DNA from: Streptomyces sp. NBC_00259
GTDB taxonomy: Bacteria; Actinomycetota; Actinomycetes; Streptomycetales; Streptomycetaceae
Length of the DNA stretch: 64,000 bases
NCBI RefSeq assembly: GCF_036181745.1
Contig: NZ_CP108080.1
Span: forward strand, 2,170,001 to 2,234,000
Reading direction: 5' to 3'
Shown here one piece after another: positions 51,108 through 59,917 of the stretch. Positions within the stretch are counted from its first letter, which is position 1, and the number at the start of each line of letters is the position of its first letter. The notes beneath the pieces were generated by a model that was given only the letters and a program-made list of their open reading frames with translations, ran no database searches and had not been told where the DNA came from. The position numbers and the translations under genes were made by a program.

Positions 51108-51123
51108 GACGATACGTATCGTC
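51108..51123. promoter_or_regulatory. perfect palindrome, probable TetR operator
   Basis: GACGATACGTATCGTC is a perfect 16-bp inverted repeat, 24 bp upstream of the leftward TetR start and 223 bp before the rightward DDAH-like start. Confidence 0.7.
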
Positions 51124-51157
51124 TTGGTCGACCCGCGCACCGCCTGGATCCGGCCGG

Positions 51158-51234
51158 ATTCCCGCCGGTTCCCGCCCCGTTCCCGACCGGTTCCCGCAGC
51201 GCCCCTGCTCGGGCCGGGGTGACGACCGGGTGAC
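51158..51234. promoter_or_regulatory. direct-repeat heptamers spaced 10-11 bp before the DDAH-like gene
   Basis: TTCCCG-core heptamers start at 51158, 51168, 51179 and 51190 (spacing 10, 11, 11). Two GGGTGAC copies start at 51217 and 51228 (spacing 11). One-turn spacing of GTTCMC-like units is the layout of response-regulator sites such as Streptomyces PHO boxes (GTTCACC every 11 bp), although the bases here are GTTCCCG. Confidence 0.4.
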
Positions 51235-51345
51235 CACTGGCGTACGTCTGATGAACCACCCGTTCGGATCACAGCGCGACGGCCGCGGACGACGCACCAT
51301 GGCTCCAGCACAACTGTGCGCCCAGACGCTCGTGAGGAGCCCGCA

Positions 51346-52161
51346 TTGCCTCGTGACGCCAGATCCCGCCGCTACCTGATGTGCCCACCCACGCACTTCG
51401 AGGTGACGTACTCCATCAACCCCTGGATGGACCCCGGGAAGCCCGTCGACCTGTCACTGGCGCTGGCCCAGTGGGAGGACCTGCACGACCGCTACCGCGC
51501 GCTCGGCCACACCGTGGAACTGCTGGAGCCCCGCGAGGACCTGCCCGACATGGTCTTCGCCGCGAACGGCGCGACCGTCGTCGACGGACGGGTGCTCGGC
51601 GCGCGCTTCGCGTACCGGGAACGGACCGCGGAGGCCGAGGAGCACCTGGAGTGGTTCCGCGCCCACGGCTTCACCGAGATCCACGAGCCCTCGCACGTCA
51701 ACGAGGGCGAGGGCGACTTCGCGGTGACCTCGGCGTATCTGCTGGCGGGGCGGGGCTTCCGGTCCAGCTCGCTCGCCCACGACGAGGCGCAGGAGTTCTT
51801 CGGGCGACCGGTGATCGGGCTGGACCTGGTGGACCCGCGCTACTACCACCTGGACACCGCGCTGTCCGTCCTCGACGACGAGACGAACGAGATCATGTAC
51901 TACCCCGGCGCGTTCTCCCCCGGCAGCCGCGCCGTCCTCGCCCGCCTCTTCCCCGACGCCCTCATCGCCCGCGAGGCGGACGCGGCGGCCTTCGGACTCA
52001 ACGCGGTGAGCGACGGCCGCCACGTCCTGCTCCCCCAGGCGGCCCTGGGCCTCTTCGAGCCCCTGCGGGCCCGTGGCTTCGAGCCGATCGGGCTGGACAC
52101 GGGCGAGCTGCTGAAGGGCGGCGGCAGCGTCAAGTGCTGTACGCAGGAGCTGCGCCCCTGA
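51346..52161 (+). CDS. dimethylarginine dimethylaminohydrolase-like (amidinotransferase fold) enzyme
   Basis: 271-aa cytoplasmic enzyme of the guanidine-modifying superfamily. Catalytic His in RYYHLDTALSVLD (near residue 167) and catalytic Cys in the C-terminal GGGSVKCCTQEL (near 263); acidic residues of the EGEGDF segment complete the site. DDAH-like members convert methylarginines or related guanidino compounds to citrulline or ornithine products. Substrate not readable. TTG 51346 is the start because GAGGAG sits 8 nt upstream; a GTG 30 nt further up lacks a site. It is divergent from a TetR gene and has a long leader with repeats. Confidence 0.85.
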   Translation: MPRDARSRRYLMCPPTHFEVTYSINPWMDPGKPVDLSLALAQWEDLHDRYRALGHTVELLEPREDLPDMVFAANGATVVDGRVLGARFAYRERTAEAEEHLEWFRAHGFTEIHEPSHVNEGEGDFAVTSAYLLAGRGFRSSSLAHDEAQEFFGRPVIGLDLVDPRYYHLDTALSVLDDETNEIMYYPGAFSPGSRAVLARLFPDALIAREADAAAFGLNAVSDGRHVLLPQAALGLFEPLRARGFEPIGLDTGELLKGGGSVKCCTQELRP

Positions 52162-52216
52162 CCCGCCCGCGGGGAGGGTACGGAGTCACCCCGTGCCCCC
52201 CGCACCGTGCCACCGG

Positions 52217-53200
52217 TCAGTCCGCCGGAGGCGGGGGCCAGGCGTCGCCCCAGGAGGCGTCGCGGGCCGCGCGGTACAGCGCGCCGTGGCGTTTGGAGAT
52301 CGTCTCGCGGTGGAGGGTTTCGTCGGAGGCGCAGAGCTCCAGCAGGACCTGGCCCTTGCGGATCTGCGGCCTGCGGGTCACCCGGGCCGGCGCCGGAGCC
52401 ACCGGGAACCGTGTCGCGGCGACGTAGCTGAACTTCTCGTCCTCGTACGGCAGCGACCCGCCCTTCACCCGGCGGTGCAGCGACGACCTGCTCACCCGCG
52501 CGGCGAAGTGGCACCAGTCGGTGCCCGGCACGATCGGGCAGCGCTCGCTGTGCGGGCACGGCGCCGCCACCCGCAGCCCGGCCCCGATCAGCTGGTCGCG
52601 TGCCGCGATGATCCGCTCGTAGCCGTCCGGTGTGCCCGGCTCGACGATCAGGACCGCCTGCCCCGCCGCCGCGGCCTGGCCGACGACCGCCGTCCGGTCC
52701 GCCTCGTCGAGTTCCTTCAGCACGTACGAGACCGTGATCAGGTCCGCCGGCTCCAGCCGCATCGCGTCACCGATCCGCGCCCGCTGCCACCGCGCGCCCC
52801 GCAGCGCCGCGGAGTCCGCGCCCGCCGCCAGTTCGCGCCCGAGCGCCAGCGCTGGCTCGGCCCAGTCGAGCACGGTGGTGCGGTGCCCGCCCTCGGGCCA
52901 GGCGTCGGCGACGGCCCAGCTCGCCGCGCCCGTACCGCCGCCGATGTCGGTGTGCGTCGCGGGCACCCACGAGGGCGCCGCCGCCCGGAGCGCCGCGAGC
53001 GCGGACCGTACCGCCTCGAACGTCGCCGGCATCCGGTACGCGGCGTACGCGGCGACGTCCGCGCGGTCGCGCAGCACCGGCGCGTCGGTCGGTGTGTCCC
53101 CCCGGTAGCTGGCGATCAGCCGCTCCACGGCCTGGGCGGCACGCCCCTGCGGCAGACCGTCGAGAAGGTCGGCGAGGGCATCGGGGAGGGTGGTGTTCAC
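52217..53200 (-). CDS. Rsm22-like methyltransferase
   Basis: 327-aa protein. SAM-binding Rossmann core: THTDIGGGTGAASWAVADAWP (about 83-103) and VSYVLKELDEADRTAVV. A cysteine cluster follows, CPHSERCPIV ... WCHFA (from about residue 210), and a basic C-terminus (RVTRRPQIRKGQVLLELC). This is the plan of the Rsm22/small-subunit rRNA methyltransferase-like family, in which the cysteines are thought to hold a metal or Fe-S centre. The GTG at 53200 is chosen because TAGAAT (-10) ends 6 nt upstream, indicating a leaderless mRNA. Confidence 0.85.
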   Translation of the reverse strand: MNTTLPDALADLLDGLPQGRAAQAVERLIASYRGDTPTDAPVLRDRADVAAYAAYRMPATFEAVRSALAALRAAAPSWVPATHTDIGGGTGAASWAVADAWPEGGHRTTVLDWAEPALALGRELAAGADSAALRGARWQRARIGDAMRLEPADLITVSYVLKELDEADRTAVVGQAAAAGQAVLIVEPGTPDGYERIIAARDQLIGAGLRVAAPCPHSERCPIVPGTDWCHFAARVSRSSLHRRVKGGSLPYEDEKFSYVAATRFPVAPAPARVTRRPQIRKGQVLLELCASDETLHRETISKRHGALYRAARDASWGDAWPPPPAD

Positions 53201-53206
53201 CGGCAA

Positions 53207-53212
53207 ATTCTA
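53207..53212 (-). promoter_or_regulatory. -10 box of a leaderless promoter (Rsm22-like gene)
   Basis: TAGAAT on the minus strand, 6 nt before GTG 53200, with no ribosome site between. Confidence 0.5.
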
Positions 53213-53354
53213 GGCATGGATCGGCTCACCCGCCCGTGCCGAACCGAGAAGGAACGACGACAGGGCCGAACTCCTCGGCGCACCCCGCCAGTTGCTAACC
53301 TGACGGCCGTTGTCCGACGGCCGTCGCGCGGCGGCAGTGCTCATCGGGGGGACC

Positions 53355-54683
53355 ATGGGACAGAGGGTCGTACGCATGGCCCTGGTGGCCGGTATCGCCG
53401 TACTCGCGCTGATCCTGCTGCTCGCCACCTGCGGCGGCGAAGGCGGCAAGGACGGCGGGGACGACGAACCCGGCGGGAAACCGAAGAAGCCGGTGAAGCG
53501 GAGCACCGGCCCGGCCACGCAGCTCACCGTCCCCGGCGCGTACGACACCGCCAGGGGCTGGGAGATCTCCGACGCCTCCCCGGACCACGCCCTCGCCCGT
53601 GAGACCGGGCTGATCGCCTACCTCGAACGGGTGAAGGACGACCGTTTCCGGCTGCGCACGCTGAGCGCCCGCAGCGGCCGGCCCGACTGGTCGGGCGAGC
53701 CGTTCTTCCCGCTGGCCGGCCCGGAGAACTTCCCGCAGCTGCTGTCCGTCACGAAGGACAGCCGGCAGTTCTTCGTCGTGTGGTCCTACGGGAAGACCGG
53801 GCGCGACTCCCCCACCCCCACCGGCACCTTCGTCTCCGTCGACATCTACGACGCCGCGGACGGCTCCCGGCAGCGCGTCGAGGTGCCCTGGACCGGTGCG
53901 CCGACGGTCTCCGGCGCCGGGCCGGGCGTCCTCATCGGCGACGGGGGCGCCCGCAGCGCGGTCGTCGACCCGGACAGCGGCGAGGTGTCCCTGGTCGCGC
54001 CGAAGGACCTGCGCCCTCCGAAGGGCTGCGTCACCTGCCGGCAGCTGACGGAGGTCCACGGGCTCACCGCGAAGGGGCTACTGGTGGGCGGTGCCCGGGA
54101 GTTCTGGGTGCGCGACGGGTGGTTCAGCCGGAACGTCGCGCCGCCCGGCGCGGACCGCGCGTACGGCGTGCCGGTGTCCCTGGCCTCCGACCGGCTGCTG
54201 GTGCGCTGGCACAAGGCGAAGGGCGGCAAGCGTGCCGCCACCCATGACATCTGGGCGGTGCACGACGCCGCCTCCGGAAAGCCCCTGGCGACGACCGAAT
54301 GCCGCAAACCGGTCATCGCGCCGGGTGAGTATCCGCAGGCCGTGCTCTCCCCCGCGCAGCGCTATCTGATCGCCGGGAACCTCGCCTTCGATCTGGAGGA
54401 GCGGACCGGCCGGTGCTTCGAGGAGGCCGACGGCACACGACCGCTGACCCTGACGACGGTGACCGACGAGGGCCTCGCGTACGGGGCGATGAACTCGCGC
54501 GGCCCGGCGGACGCACTGGCCGGCGGCGGGGTGCCGCACGAGGTGGATCTCGCGACGGGCGTGCCGGAGCCCCTCTCCCTCAACACCCGGCTGCCGGGCG
54601 CGGAGGCCTCGGGAGTGGGTGTCTTCCGCTGGACGGACACGCGGGACCGGCTGCATCTGATCGGTTACGTACGCAGGAGCTAG
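53355..54683 (+). CDS. secreted lipoprotein with beta-propeller-like body
   Basis: 442-aa protein: hydrophobic signal (MALVAGIAVLALILLLATC) ending in a lipobox-like Cys, a charged Gly/Lys linker, then repeating beta segments (ARGWEISDAS, YLERVKDDRFRLRTLSARSGRPDW, VSVDIYDAADGSRQRV, DIWAVHDAASGKPLATTEC) of the PQQ/propeller type. No enzyme motifs visible. Probably an extracytoplasmic ligand- or protein-binding protein. ATG 53355 follows GGGGGGA. Four Cys residues in the body could form disulfides. Confidence 0.8.
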   Translation: MGQRVVRMALVAGIAVLALILLLATCGGEGGKDGGDDEPGGKPKKPVKRSTGPATQLTVPGAYDTARGWEISDASPDHALARETGLIAYLERVKDDRFRLRTLSARSGRPDWSGEPFFPLAGPENFPQLLSVTKDSRQFFVVWSYGKTGRDSPTPTGTFVSVDIYDAADGSRQRVEVPWTGAPTVSGAGPGVLIGDGGARSAVVDPDSGEVSLVAPKDLRPPKGCVTCRQLTEVHGLTAKGLLVGGAREFWVRDGWFSRNVAPPGADRAYGVPVSLASDRLLVRWHKAKGGKRAATHDIWAVHDAASGKPLATTECRKPVIAPGEYPQAVLSPAQRYLIAGNLAFDLEERTGRCFEEADGTRPLTLTTVTDEGLAYGAMNSRGPADALAGGGVPHEVDLATGVPEPLSLNTRLPGAEASGVGVFRWTDTRDRLHLIGYVRRS

Positions 54684-54718
54684 CTCCGGCGGACGGTCAC
54701 GTACGCCGGAGCCGGTTT

Positions 54719-56134
54719 CTATGAGCTCTGCGTGCTCTGCGCGATCTTTGTGATCTGTGCGCTCGGTGCGCGCCACGGCCGGCACAGGCCGAGGAAGCAG
54801 GCCACCGCGCCCAGCGCGCACACCAGCTGGACCACGGCCATCGGTACGGCCGTGGCCTCGCCCGCGATCCCGACGAGCGGCGAGGCGATCGCGCCGACGA
54901 GGAACGAGGACGTGCCGAGCAGGGCGGACGCCGAACCCGCGGCGTGCGGGGCGCGCATCAGGGCCTGGGCGTTCGTGTTCGGCATCGCGAGACCCATCGC
55001 GGACATCAGCACGAACAGGCCCGCCGCCACGGGAGCGAGTCCGACCTCGCCGAAGACGCCCGTCGTCATCAGCAGCAGGGCGAGCGCCGCGAGCGCGATC
55101 GTGACGAGCCCGAAGCCGAGGGCCTTGTCGAGGCTCACCCGGCCCACCAGCAGCTTGCCGTTGATCTGGCCGACCGCGACCAGGCCGATCGAGTTGAGCC
55201 CGAAGAGCAGGCTGAAGGTCTGCGGCGAGGCGCCGTAGATCTCCTGGACGACGAACGGCGAGGCCGAGATGTAGGCGAAGAGCGCGGCGAAGGCGAGACC
55301 GCCCGCCAGTACGTAGCCGGTGAAGACCCGGTCGGTGAGCAGCCCGCGCATGGTGTGCAGAGCCTCGACGACGCCGCCGCTGTGCCGCCGTTCGCGCGGC
55401 AGTGTCTCGTGCAGCCACTTCGCGACGACGAGGGTGAGCAGTACGCCGATGACGGTGAGGACGTGGAAGACGCCGCGCCAGTCCGTGACGCGGAGGATCT
55501 GGGCACCGAGGAGCGGCCCGACGATCGGGGCCACCCCGGAGATCAGCATCAGGGTGGAGAAGAAGCGCGCCATCTCGATGCCGTCGTAGAGGTCACGGAC
55601 GACGGCGCGGGCGATGACGATCCCGGCGGCTCCGGCCAGGCCCTGGAGCAGCCGGAACGCGATGAGCATCTCGGCGCCCGTCGCGAGGGCGCAGGCCGCG
55701 GTGGCCACGACGTACACGACCATGCCGACGAGCAGCGGCCGGCGGCGGCCCCATTTGTCGCTCATGGGGCCGACGACGAGCTGCCCGAAAGCCATGCCGG
55801 CGAGGCAGGCGGTGAGGGTGAGCTGGATCGTCGCGGCGGGCGCGTGGAGTGCTCCGGTGACCTCCGGCAGGGCCGGGAGGTACATGTCCATGGACAGCGG
55901 CGGCAGGGCGGTGAGCCCGCCGAGCACGAGGGTGACGAGGAGGCCGGCGCGGCGCGCGGCGACGCCGGATGCCAGAGCCGGGGCCGGGGTCTGCACCGGG
56001 TCCACGGTCGGGGTCTGCATCGGGTCCGGGGCCTGCATGGGGTCCGGGGCCGCGGTCTGCATCGGGGCCGGGGTCGGGGCCGCGTCGACGGTCGGTATGT
56101 GTCCTTGCGTACGGGTCGGGCCGCTCTCCGGCAT
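54719..56134 (-). CDS. Bcr/CflA-family MFS drug exporter
   Basis: 471-aa exporter with 12 transmembrane helices. Family marks are LPPLSMDMYLPALPEVTGAL in helix 1 and VVGPMSDKWGRRRPLLVG (motif A), with helix 4-5 ALRLLQGLAGAAG-like FRLLQGLAGAAGIVIARAVVRDL. Exports drugs such as bicyclomycin or sulfonamides in relatives; substrate here unknown. The N-terminal ~50 residues are a Pro/Met/Gln repeat before helix 1, unusual for the family. ATG 56134 with GGAG 8 nt upstream. Confidence 0.92.
   Translation of the reverse strand: MPESGPTRTQGHIPTVDAAPTPAPMQTAAPDPMQAPDPMQTPTVDPVQTPAPALASGVAARRAGLLVTLVLGGLTALPPLSMDMYLPALPEVTGALHAPAATIQLTLTACLAGMAFGQLVVGPMSDKWGRRRPLLVGMVVYVVATAACALATGAEMLIAFRLLQGLAGAAGIVIARAVVRDLYDGIEMARFFSTLMLISGVAPIVGPLLGAQILRVTDWRGVFHVLTVIGVLLTLVVAKWLHETLPRERRHSGGVVEALHTMRGLLTDRVFTGYVLAGGLAFAALFAYISASPFVVQEIYGASPQTFSLLFGLNSIGLVAVGQINGKLLVGRVSLDKALGFGLVTIALAALALLLMTTGVFGEVGLAPVAAGLFVLMSAMGLAMPNTNAQALMRAPHAAGSASALLGTSSFLVGAIASPLVGIAGEATAVPMAVVQLVCALGAVACFLGLCRPWRAPSAQITKIAQSTQSS
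55981..56079 (-). repeat. imperfect tandem repeats coding the Pro/Met/Gln N-terminus of the exporter
   Basis: Units related to GGGTCCGGGGTCTGCAT recur about five times with periods of 15-24 bp, coding DPMQxP-type blocks. In frame; probably a disordered, length-variable cytoplasmic lead. Confidence 0.75.
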
Positions 56135-56214
56135 CAACTGCTCCTGTTCTGGACGTCGCCGCCCCCTATGCTCTCAGCTCGTCCGGAGTGGTCGAGACCT
56201 TTTCGAGGTGGGAC

Positions 56215-57228
56215 ATGGCTGACACGGTGCGGTGGGGTGTGCTGGCGACCGGAGGGATCGCGGCCTCGTTCACGGCGGCCCTGAAGACGATGCCGGACGC
56301 GGAGGTCGTCGCGGTGGCGTCCCGTACGGAGGCGTCGGCGCGGGCCTTCGCCGAGCGGTTCGGCATACCGAAGGCGTACGGCGACTGGGACATGCTCGCC
56401 GCCGACGAGGACGTGGACGTCGTGTACGTCGCGACGCCGCACTCGGCGCACCGCGCGGCCGCCGGGCTGTGCCTGGAGGCGGGAAAGGCGGTGCTGTGCG
56501 AGAAGGCGTTCACGCTGAACACCGCCGAGGCGGCGGAGCTGGTGGCGCTCGCCCGCTCGCGTGGCCTGTTCCTGATGGAGGCCATGTGGATGTACTGCAA
56601 TCCGGTGGTCAGGCGGCTGGCGGAGCTGGTGCGCGACGGTGCGATCGGCGAGGTCCGCACGGTGCAGGCGGACTTCGGGCTCGCCGGTCCGTTCACTGCG
56701 GACCACCGGCTGCGGGACCCGGAGCTCGGCGGCGGGGCGCTGCTCGATCTCGGGGTGTACCCGGTGTCGTTCGCGCAGCTGCTGCTGGGTGAGCCCGATC
56801 ACGTACAGGCGCATGCGCTGCTCTCCGACGAGGGTGTCGACCTGAACACGGGGATGCTGCTGGGCTGGTCGGACCCGGGGGCGTCGGCGCTGCTGTCCTG
56901 CTCGGTCGTCGCGGACACTCCGATGACGGCTGCGGTGACGGGGTCGGCGGGCCGGATCGAGCTGCCGCGCGGCTTCTTCTTCCCGGAGCGGTTCGTGCTG
57001 CACCGGGACGGCCGCGACCCGGAGGAGTACGCGCCCGGCAACGACCGGCAGTCGCTGCGGTACGAGGCGGCGGAGGTGATGCGGTGCCTGCGGGCGGGCG
57101 AGACCGAGTCGCCGCTGGTGCCGCTGGACGGTTCGCTGGCGGTGATGCGGACGCTCGACGCGGTACGGGACCGCATCGGCGTCCGCTATCCACAGGAACT
57201 GGCGCGGGCCGCCGCTACGCCGGCGTGA
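56215..57228 (+). CDS. Gfo/Idh/MocA-family oxidoreductase
   Basis: 337-aa NAD(P)-dependent oxidoreductase: Rossmann segment VRWGVLATGGIAASFTAAL, VVYVATPHSAH and the catalytic-loop EKAFTLN (usual form EKP with Lys retained), then the alpha/beta substrate domain (AMWMYCNPVVRRLAELV, GGGALLDLGVYPVSFAQLLLG). Resembles trans-1,2-dihydrobenzene-1,2-diol dehydrogenase/glucose-fructose oxidoreductase-like members. GAGG before ATG 56215. The 3' end overlaps the convergent phoD gene by 14 bp. Confidence 0.9.
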   Translation: MADTVRWGVLATGGIAASFTAALKTMPDAEVVAVASRTEASARAFAERFGIPKAYGDWDMLAADEDVDVVYVATPHSAHRAAAGLCLEAGKAVLCEKAFTLNTAEAAELVALARSRGLFLMEAMWMYCNPVVRRLAELVRDGAIGEVRTVQADFGLAGPFTADHRLRDPELGGGALLDLGVYPVSFAQLLLGEPDHVQAHALLSDEGVDLNTGMLLGWSDPGASALLSCSVVADTPMTAAVTGSAGRIELPRGFFFPERFVLHRDGRDPEEYAPGNDRQSLRYEAAEVMRCLRAGETESPLVPLDGSLAVMRTLDAVRDRIGVRYPQELARAAATPA

Positions 57229-58906
57229 GGCCCGGGTTGCCGGCCTCCGTCACGAAGGACGCGGCCGTGGTGACGGGCGCGCCCGGCGTCGTCACCGCGG
57301 CGACCGTCCGGAAGTCGGCGCGGGCCTGCCCGGTGGTGAGCGTGACCGTCACATAGCCGCGGCGGCCGTTGTAGAACTTCATGTGCGGGTTGGCCTGGGT
57401 GAGGTTGTCCCAGTTGGCGGGCTTGTCGGCGCCGTCCTTGCCGCTGCTGATCGAGGTGGCGACGAATTCGGTGCCGACGGTCCGGGACGCCGGGTCGTCG
57501 AAGTCCTTCTTCAGGTCGAAGGCGTAGCCGACGTGGACGTCGCCGGTGAGGACGACGAGGTTGTCGACGCCCGCGGCCTCGGCTCCGTCGAGGATCCGTT
57601 CGCGGGAGGCGGGGTAGCCGTCCCAGGCGTCCATGGAGAGCTTGTAGGCGGCGCTCGGGACGTCGCGCCGCTGGGCGAAGGTGACCTGCTGGGGAACGAC
57701 GTTCCACAGGGCGTTCGACGCCTGCCAGCCGTCGAGCAGCCACCGCTCCTGCGTCGCGCCGGTGATGGTGCGGGCCGGGTCCTCGGACTCGGGGCCGGGG
57801 ACCTGCCAGCCGTCGCCGTACGCCTGGTTCGAGCGGTACTGGCGGGTGTCGAGTACGTCGAACTGGGCGAGCCGCCCGAACGTCAGCCGGCGGTAGAGCC
57901 GCATGTCCGGCCCTTCGGGCTGCTGGGGCCTGCGCAGCGGCTGGTTCTCCCAGTAGGCCCGGTAGGCGGCGGCGCGGCGCAGCAGGAACTCCTCCGGCGG
58001 GACGTCGTTCTCGGGCGTCTCGTCGGCGTAGTTGTTCTCGGTCTCGTGGTCGTCCCAGGTGACGACGAAGGGGTGCGCGGCGTGCGCGGCCCGCAGGTCC
58101 TCGTCGCTGCGGTAGAGGCCGTAGCGCAGCCGGTAGTCCTCGAGGGTGATGGTCTCGCGGTTGAAGTGGGCGGGCAGCCGGCGGTCGGTGTGGTTGCGGG
58201 CGCCGCCGACGGCGTTGACGGCGTACTCGTAGAGGTAGTCGCCGAGGTGGAAAACGATGTCGAGGTCCTCGTCGGCGAGGTGCTTGTACGCGGTGAAGTA
58301 CCCGTCGTGGTACGCCTGGCAGGAGACGGCGGCGAGCTTCAGCTCGGAGATCCGGGCGCCCGCCCTGGGAGCGGTGCGGGTGCGGCCGGTGGGGCTGGTC
58401 CAGGTGCCGGCGCGGAAGCGGTAGTAGTAGACGCGGTCGGCGTCGAGTCCGGCGACCTCGACGTGCACGCTGTGGTCGAACTCGGGGTGGGCGGTGGCCC
58501 GTCCGCGTCTGGCGATGCGGGTGAAGCGGTCGTCGTGGGCGAGTTCCCACGCGACCTGGACGCGCGCCCTGGGCAGGCCGCTGCCGGGCTCGTACGGACG
58601 GGTCGCCAGGCGGGTCCAGAGCAGTACGGAGCCGGGCAGCGGGTCGCCGGACGCGACGCCGAGGGTGAACGGGTCCTCGGTGATCTTCCTGGCGTCGAGT
58701 TCGGCGGCGGCCGCGGTACCGGCGGCCGGCAGGTTCACGGCGAACGCGAGCGCGGCGGCGGCACCGGTGACGGTGAGGAACCGGCGGCGGCCCAGATGCC
58801 GGGCGGCGGCGCGGAACTCGTCGGGGTGCCGGTGGGCGGGTGCCGGTGCCGAAACCTGTGGCGAAACCTGTGCGGACGCCTGTGCGGATACCTGTGCGGG
58901 TGTCAT
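57215..58906 (-). CDS. phoD: alkaline phosphatase/phosphodiesterase PhoD, Tat-exported
   Basis: 563-aa PhoD-type metallophosphatase. Tat signal [18 protein letters not shown] at about 39-56 with AAAA cleavage near 69. N-terminal PhoD domain ([21 protein letters not shown]) and the catalytic domain with [21 protein letters not shown] and [13 protein letters not shown], the expected Ca/Fe ligands. Releases phosphate from phosphodiesters outside the cell. A 12-bp tandem repeat codes [12 protein letters not shown] residues before the Tat signal. No clear PHO box upstream; CTGACA-n5-TGTCAG lies before the ribosome site. Confidence 0.93.
   Translation of the reverse strand: MTPAQVSAQASAQVSPQVSAPAPAHRHPDEFRAAARHLGRRRFLTVTGAAAALAFAVNLPAAGTAAAAELDARKITEDPFTLGVASGDPLPGSVLLWTRLATRPYEPGSGLPRARVQVAWELAHDDRFTRIARRGRATAHPEFDHSVHVEVAGLDADRVYYYRFRAGTWTSPTGRTRTAPRAGARISELKLAAVSCQAYHDGYFTAYKHLADEDLDIVFHLGDYLYEYAVNAVGGARNHTDRRLPAHFNRETITLEDYRLRYGLYRSDEDLRAAHAAHPFVVTWDDHETENNYADETPENDVPPEEFLLRRAAAYRAYWENQPLRRPQQPEGPDMRLYRRLTFGRLAQFDVLDTRQYRSNQAYGDGWQVPGPESEDPARTITGATQERWLLDGWQASNALWNVVPQQVTFAQRRDVPSAAYKLSMDAWDGYPASRERILDGAEAAGVDNLVVLTGDVHVGYAFDLKKDFDDPASRTVGTEFVATSISSGKDGADKPANWDNLTQANPHMKFYNGRRGYVTVTLTTGQARADFRTVAAVTTPGAPVTTAASFVTEAGNPGLTPA
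58848..58895 (-). repeat. four 12-bp tandem repeats near the phoD start
   Basis: Units GCCGAAACCTGT, GGCGAAACCTGT, GCGGACGCCTGT, GCGGATACCTGT on the plus strand; they code Ala-Gln-Val/Ala-Ser blocks just after the PhoD start, before the Tat motif. Confidence 0.8.
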
Positions 58907-58917
58907 GTGCCCCTCCC

Positions 58918-58934
58918 CTGACAGCTGTTGTCAG
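58918..58934. promoter_or_regulatory. CTGACA-n5-TGTCAG inverted repeat before phoD
   Basis: 6-bp perfect arms with a 5-nt spacer, 12 bp upstream of the phoD start. It could be an operator or a 5'-leader hairpin. Confidence 0.3.
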
Positions 58935-59026
58935 TTCGCATTGGAGTGGGAGGCGACGTCGTCTGGTTGTCGGGTACACAACATCCGCGTGTCGGACGGA
59001 TGAGAACCGGGTACGGGGCTCTGCCG

Positions 59027-59040
59027 TACGCTGCGGCGCC
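59027..59040 (+). promoter_or_regulatory. -10 box, probable leaderless promoter of the SDR gene
   Basis: TACGCT at 59027-59032 ends 8 nt before ATG 59041, and no ribosome site is present. Confidence 0.35.
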
Positions 59041-59799
59041 ATGGACGCAGAACGCAGAAGTGCGGTGGTGACGGGCGCGGGTTCGGGGATCGGCCGGAGC
59101 GTCGCGCTGGCGCTCGCGGACGCCGGCTGGTCGGTGGCGCTGGCCGGCCGGCGGGCCGAGGCGCTCCAGGCGACGGCGTCGCTCGCGGGCGGCACGGCGG
59201 ACATGCTGCCCGTCCCCACCGACGTCACGTCCCCGGACGAGGTCACGGCCCTCTTCTCGGCGGTGCGCGAGCGCTACGGGCGCGTGGACCTGCTCTTCAA
59301 CAACGCGGGCACGTTCGGGCCGGGCGGGGTGGCGCTGGAGGACCTCAGCCCCGAGGCGTGGCGCCACGTCGTGGACGTCAACCTGACGGGGTCGTTCCTG
59401 TGTGCCCAGGCGGCGTTCCGGCTGATGAAGGCCCAGTCCCCGCAGGGCGGGCGCATCATCAACAACGGCTCCGTCTCCGCGCACGCACCGCGCCCCGACT
59501 CCGTGGCCTACACGGCGACGAAGCACGCCATGACCGGCCTGACCAAGTCCCTCTCCCTGGACGGCCGCCCGTACCGCATCGCGTGCGGCCAGATCGACAT
59601 CGGCAACGCGGCCACCGAGATGACGGCCCGTATGCAGACGGGCGTCCTCCAGGCCGACGGCCGGCTCGCGGCCGAGCCGTTGATGGACGCGGCGGACGTG
59701 GCCCGGGTCGTGGTCCAGATGGCGGACCTGCCACTGGAGGCGAACGTCCAGTTCGCGACGGTGATGGCCACGACGATGCCGTTCATCGGCCGCGGCTGA
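59041..59799 (+). CDS. short-chain dehydrogenase/reductase (SDR)
   Basis: 252-aa classical SDR. Cofactor motif [18 protein letters not shown] (TGxxxGxG), NNAGTFG strand, catalytic Ser in [10 protein letters not shown] and the YTATK motif (Tyr and Lys). An Arg after the first strand (GRRAEAL) suggests NADP. Substrate unknown. The C-terminus ends PFIGRG as in many actinobacterial SDRs. Stands alone, divergent from phoD. Confidence 0.92.
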   Translation: MDAERRSAVVTGAGSGIGRSVALALADAGWSVALAGRRAEALQATASLAGGTADMLPVPTDVTSPDEVTALFSAVRERYGRVDLLFNNAGTFGPGGVALEDLSPEAWRHVVDVNLTGSFLCAQAAFRLMKAQSPQGGRIINNGSVSAHAPRPDSVAYTATKHAMTGLTKSLSLDGRPYRIACGQIDIGNAATEMTARMQTGVLQADGRLAAEPLMDAADVARVVVQMADLPLEANVQFATVMATTMPFIGRG

Positions 59800-59845
59800 C
59801 GCGCCTCCGGGAAGCGACCGAGCGATCCGGGCGACCGGGTGGCGG

Positions 59846-59884
59846 GGGTGGCCCGGGTGGCCTGGGTGGCCTGGGTGGCCTGGG
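59846..59884 (+). repeat. 9-bp tandem repeat between the SDR and PhzF genes
   Basis: GGGTGGCCC followed by three GGGTGGCCT units (59855-59881) and a partial fifth. It lies in the 118-bp gap and codes for nothing recognised. Confidence 0.8.
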
Positions 59885-59917
59885 AACACGTCGCGACGGT
59901 GGGGCGTTGGGGCGGGC

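Noticed and set aside
57383..58921. 512-codon plus-strand frame opposite phoD
   Set aside because: Val/Gly-rich antisense shadow; phoD carries all catalytic motifs and a Tat signal.
58907..59040. PHO box before phoD
   Set aside because: No GTTCACC-like direct repeats on either strand; only an unrelated short inverted repeat.
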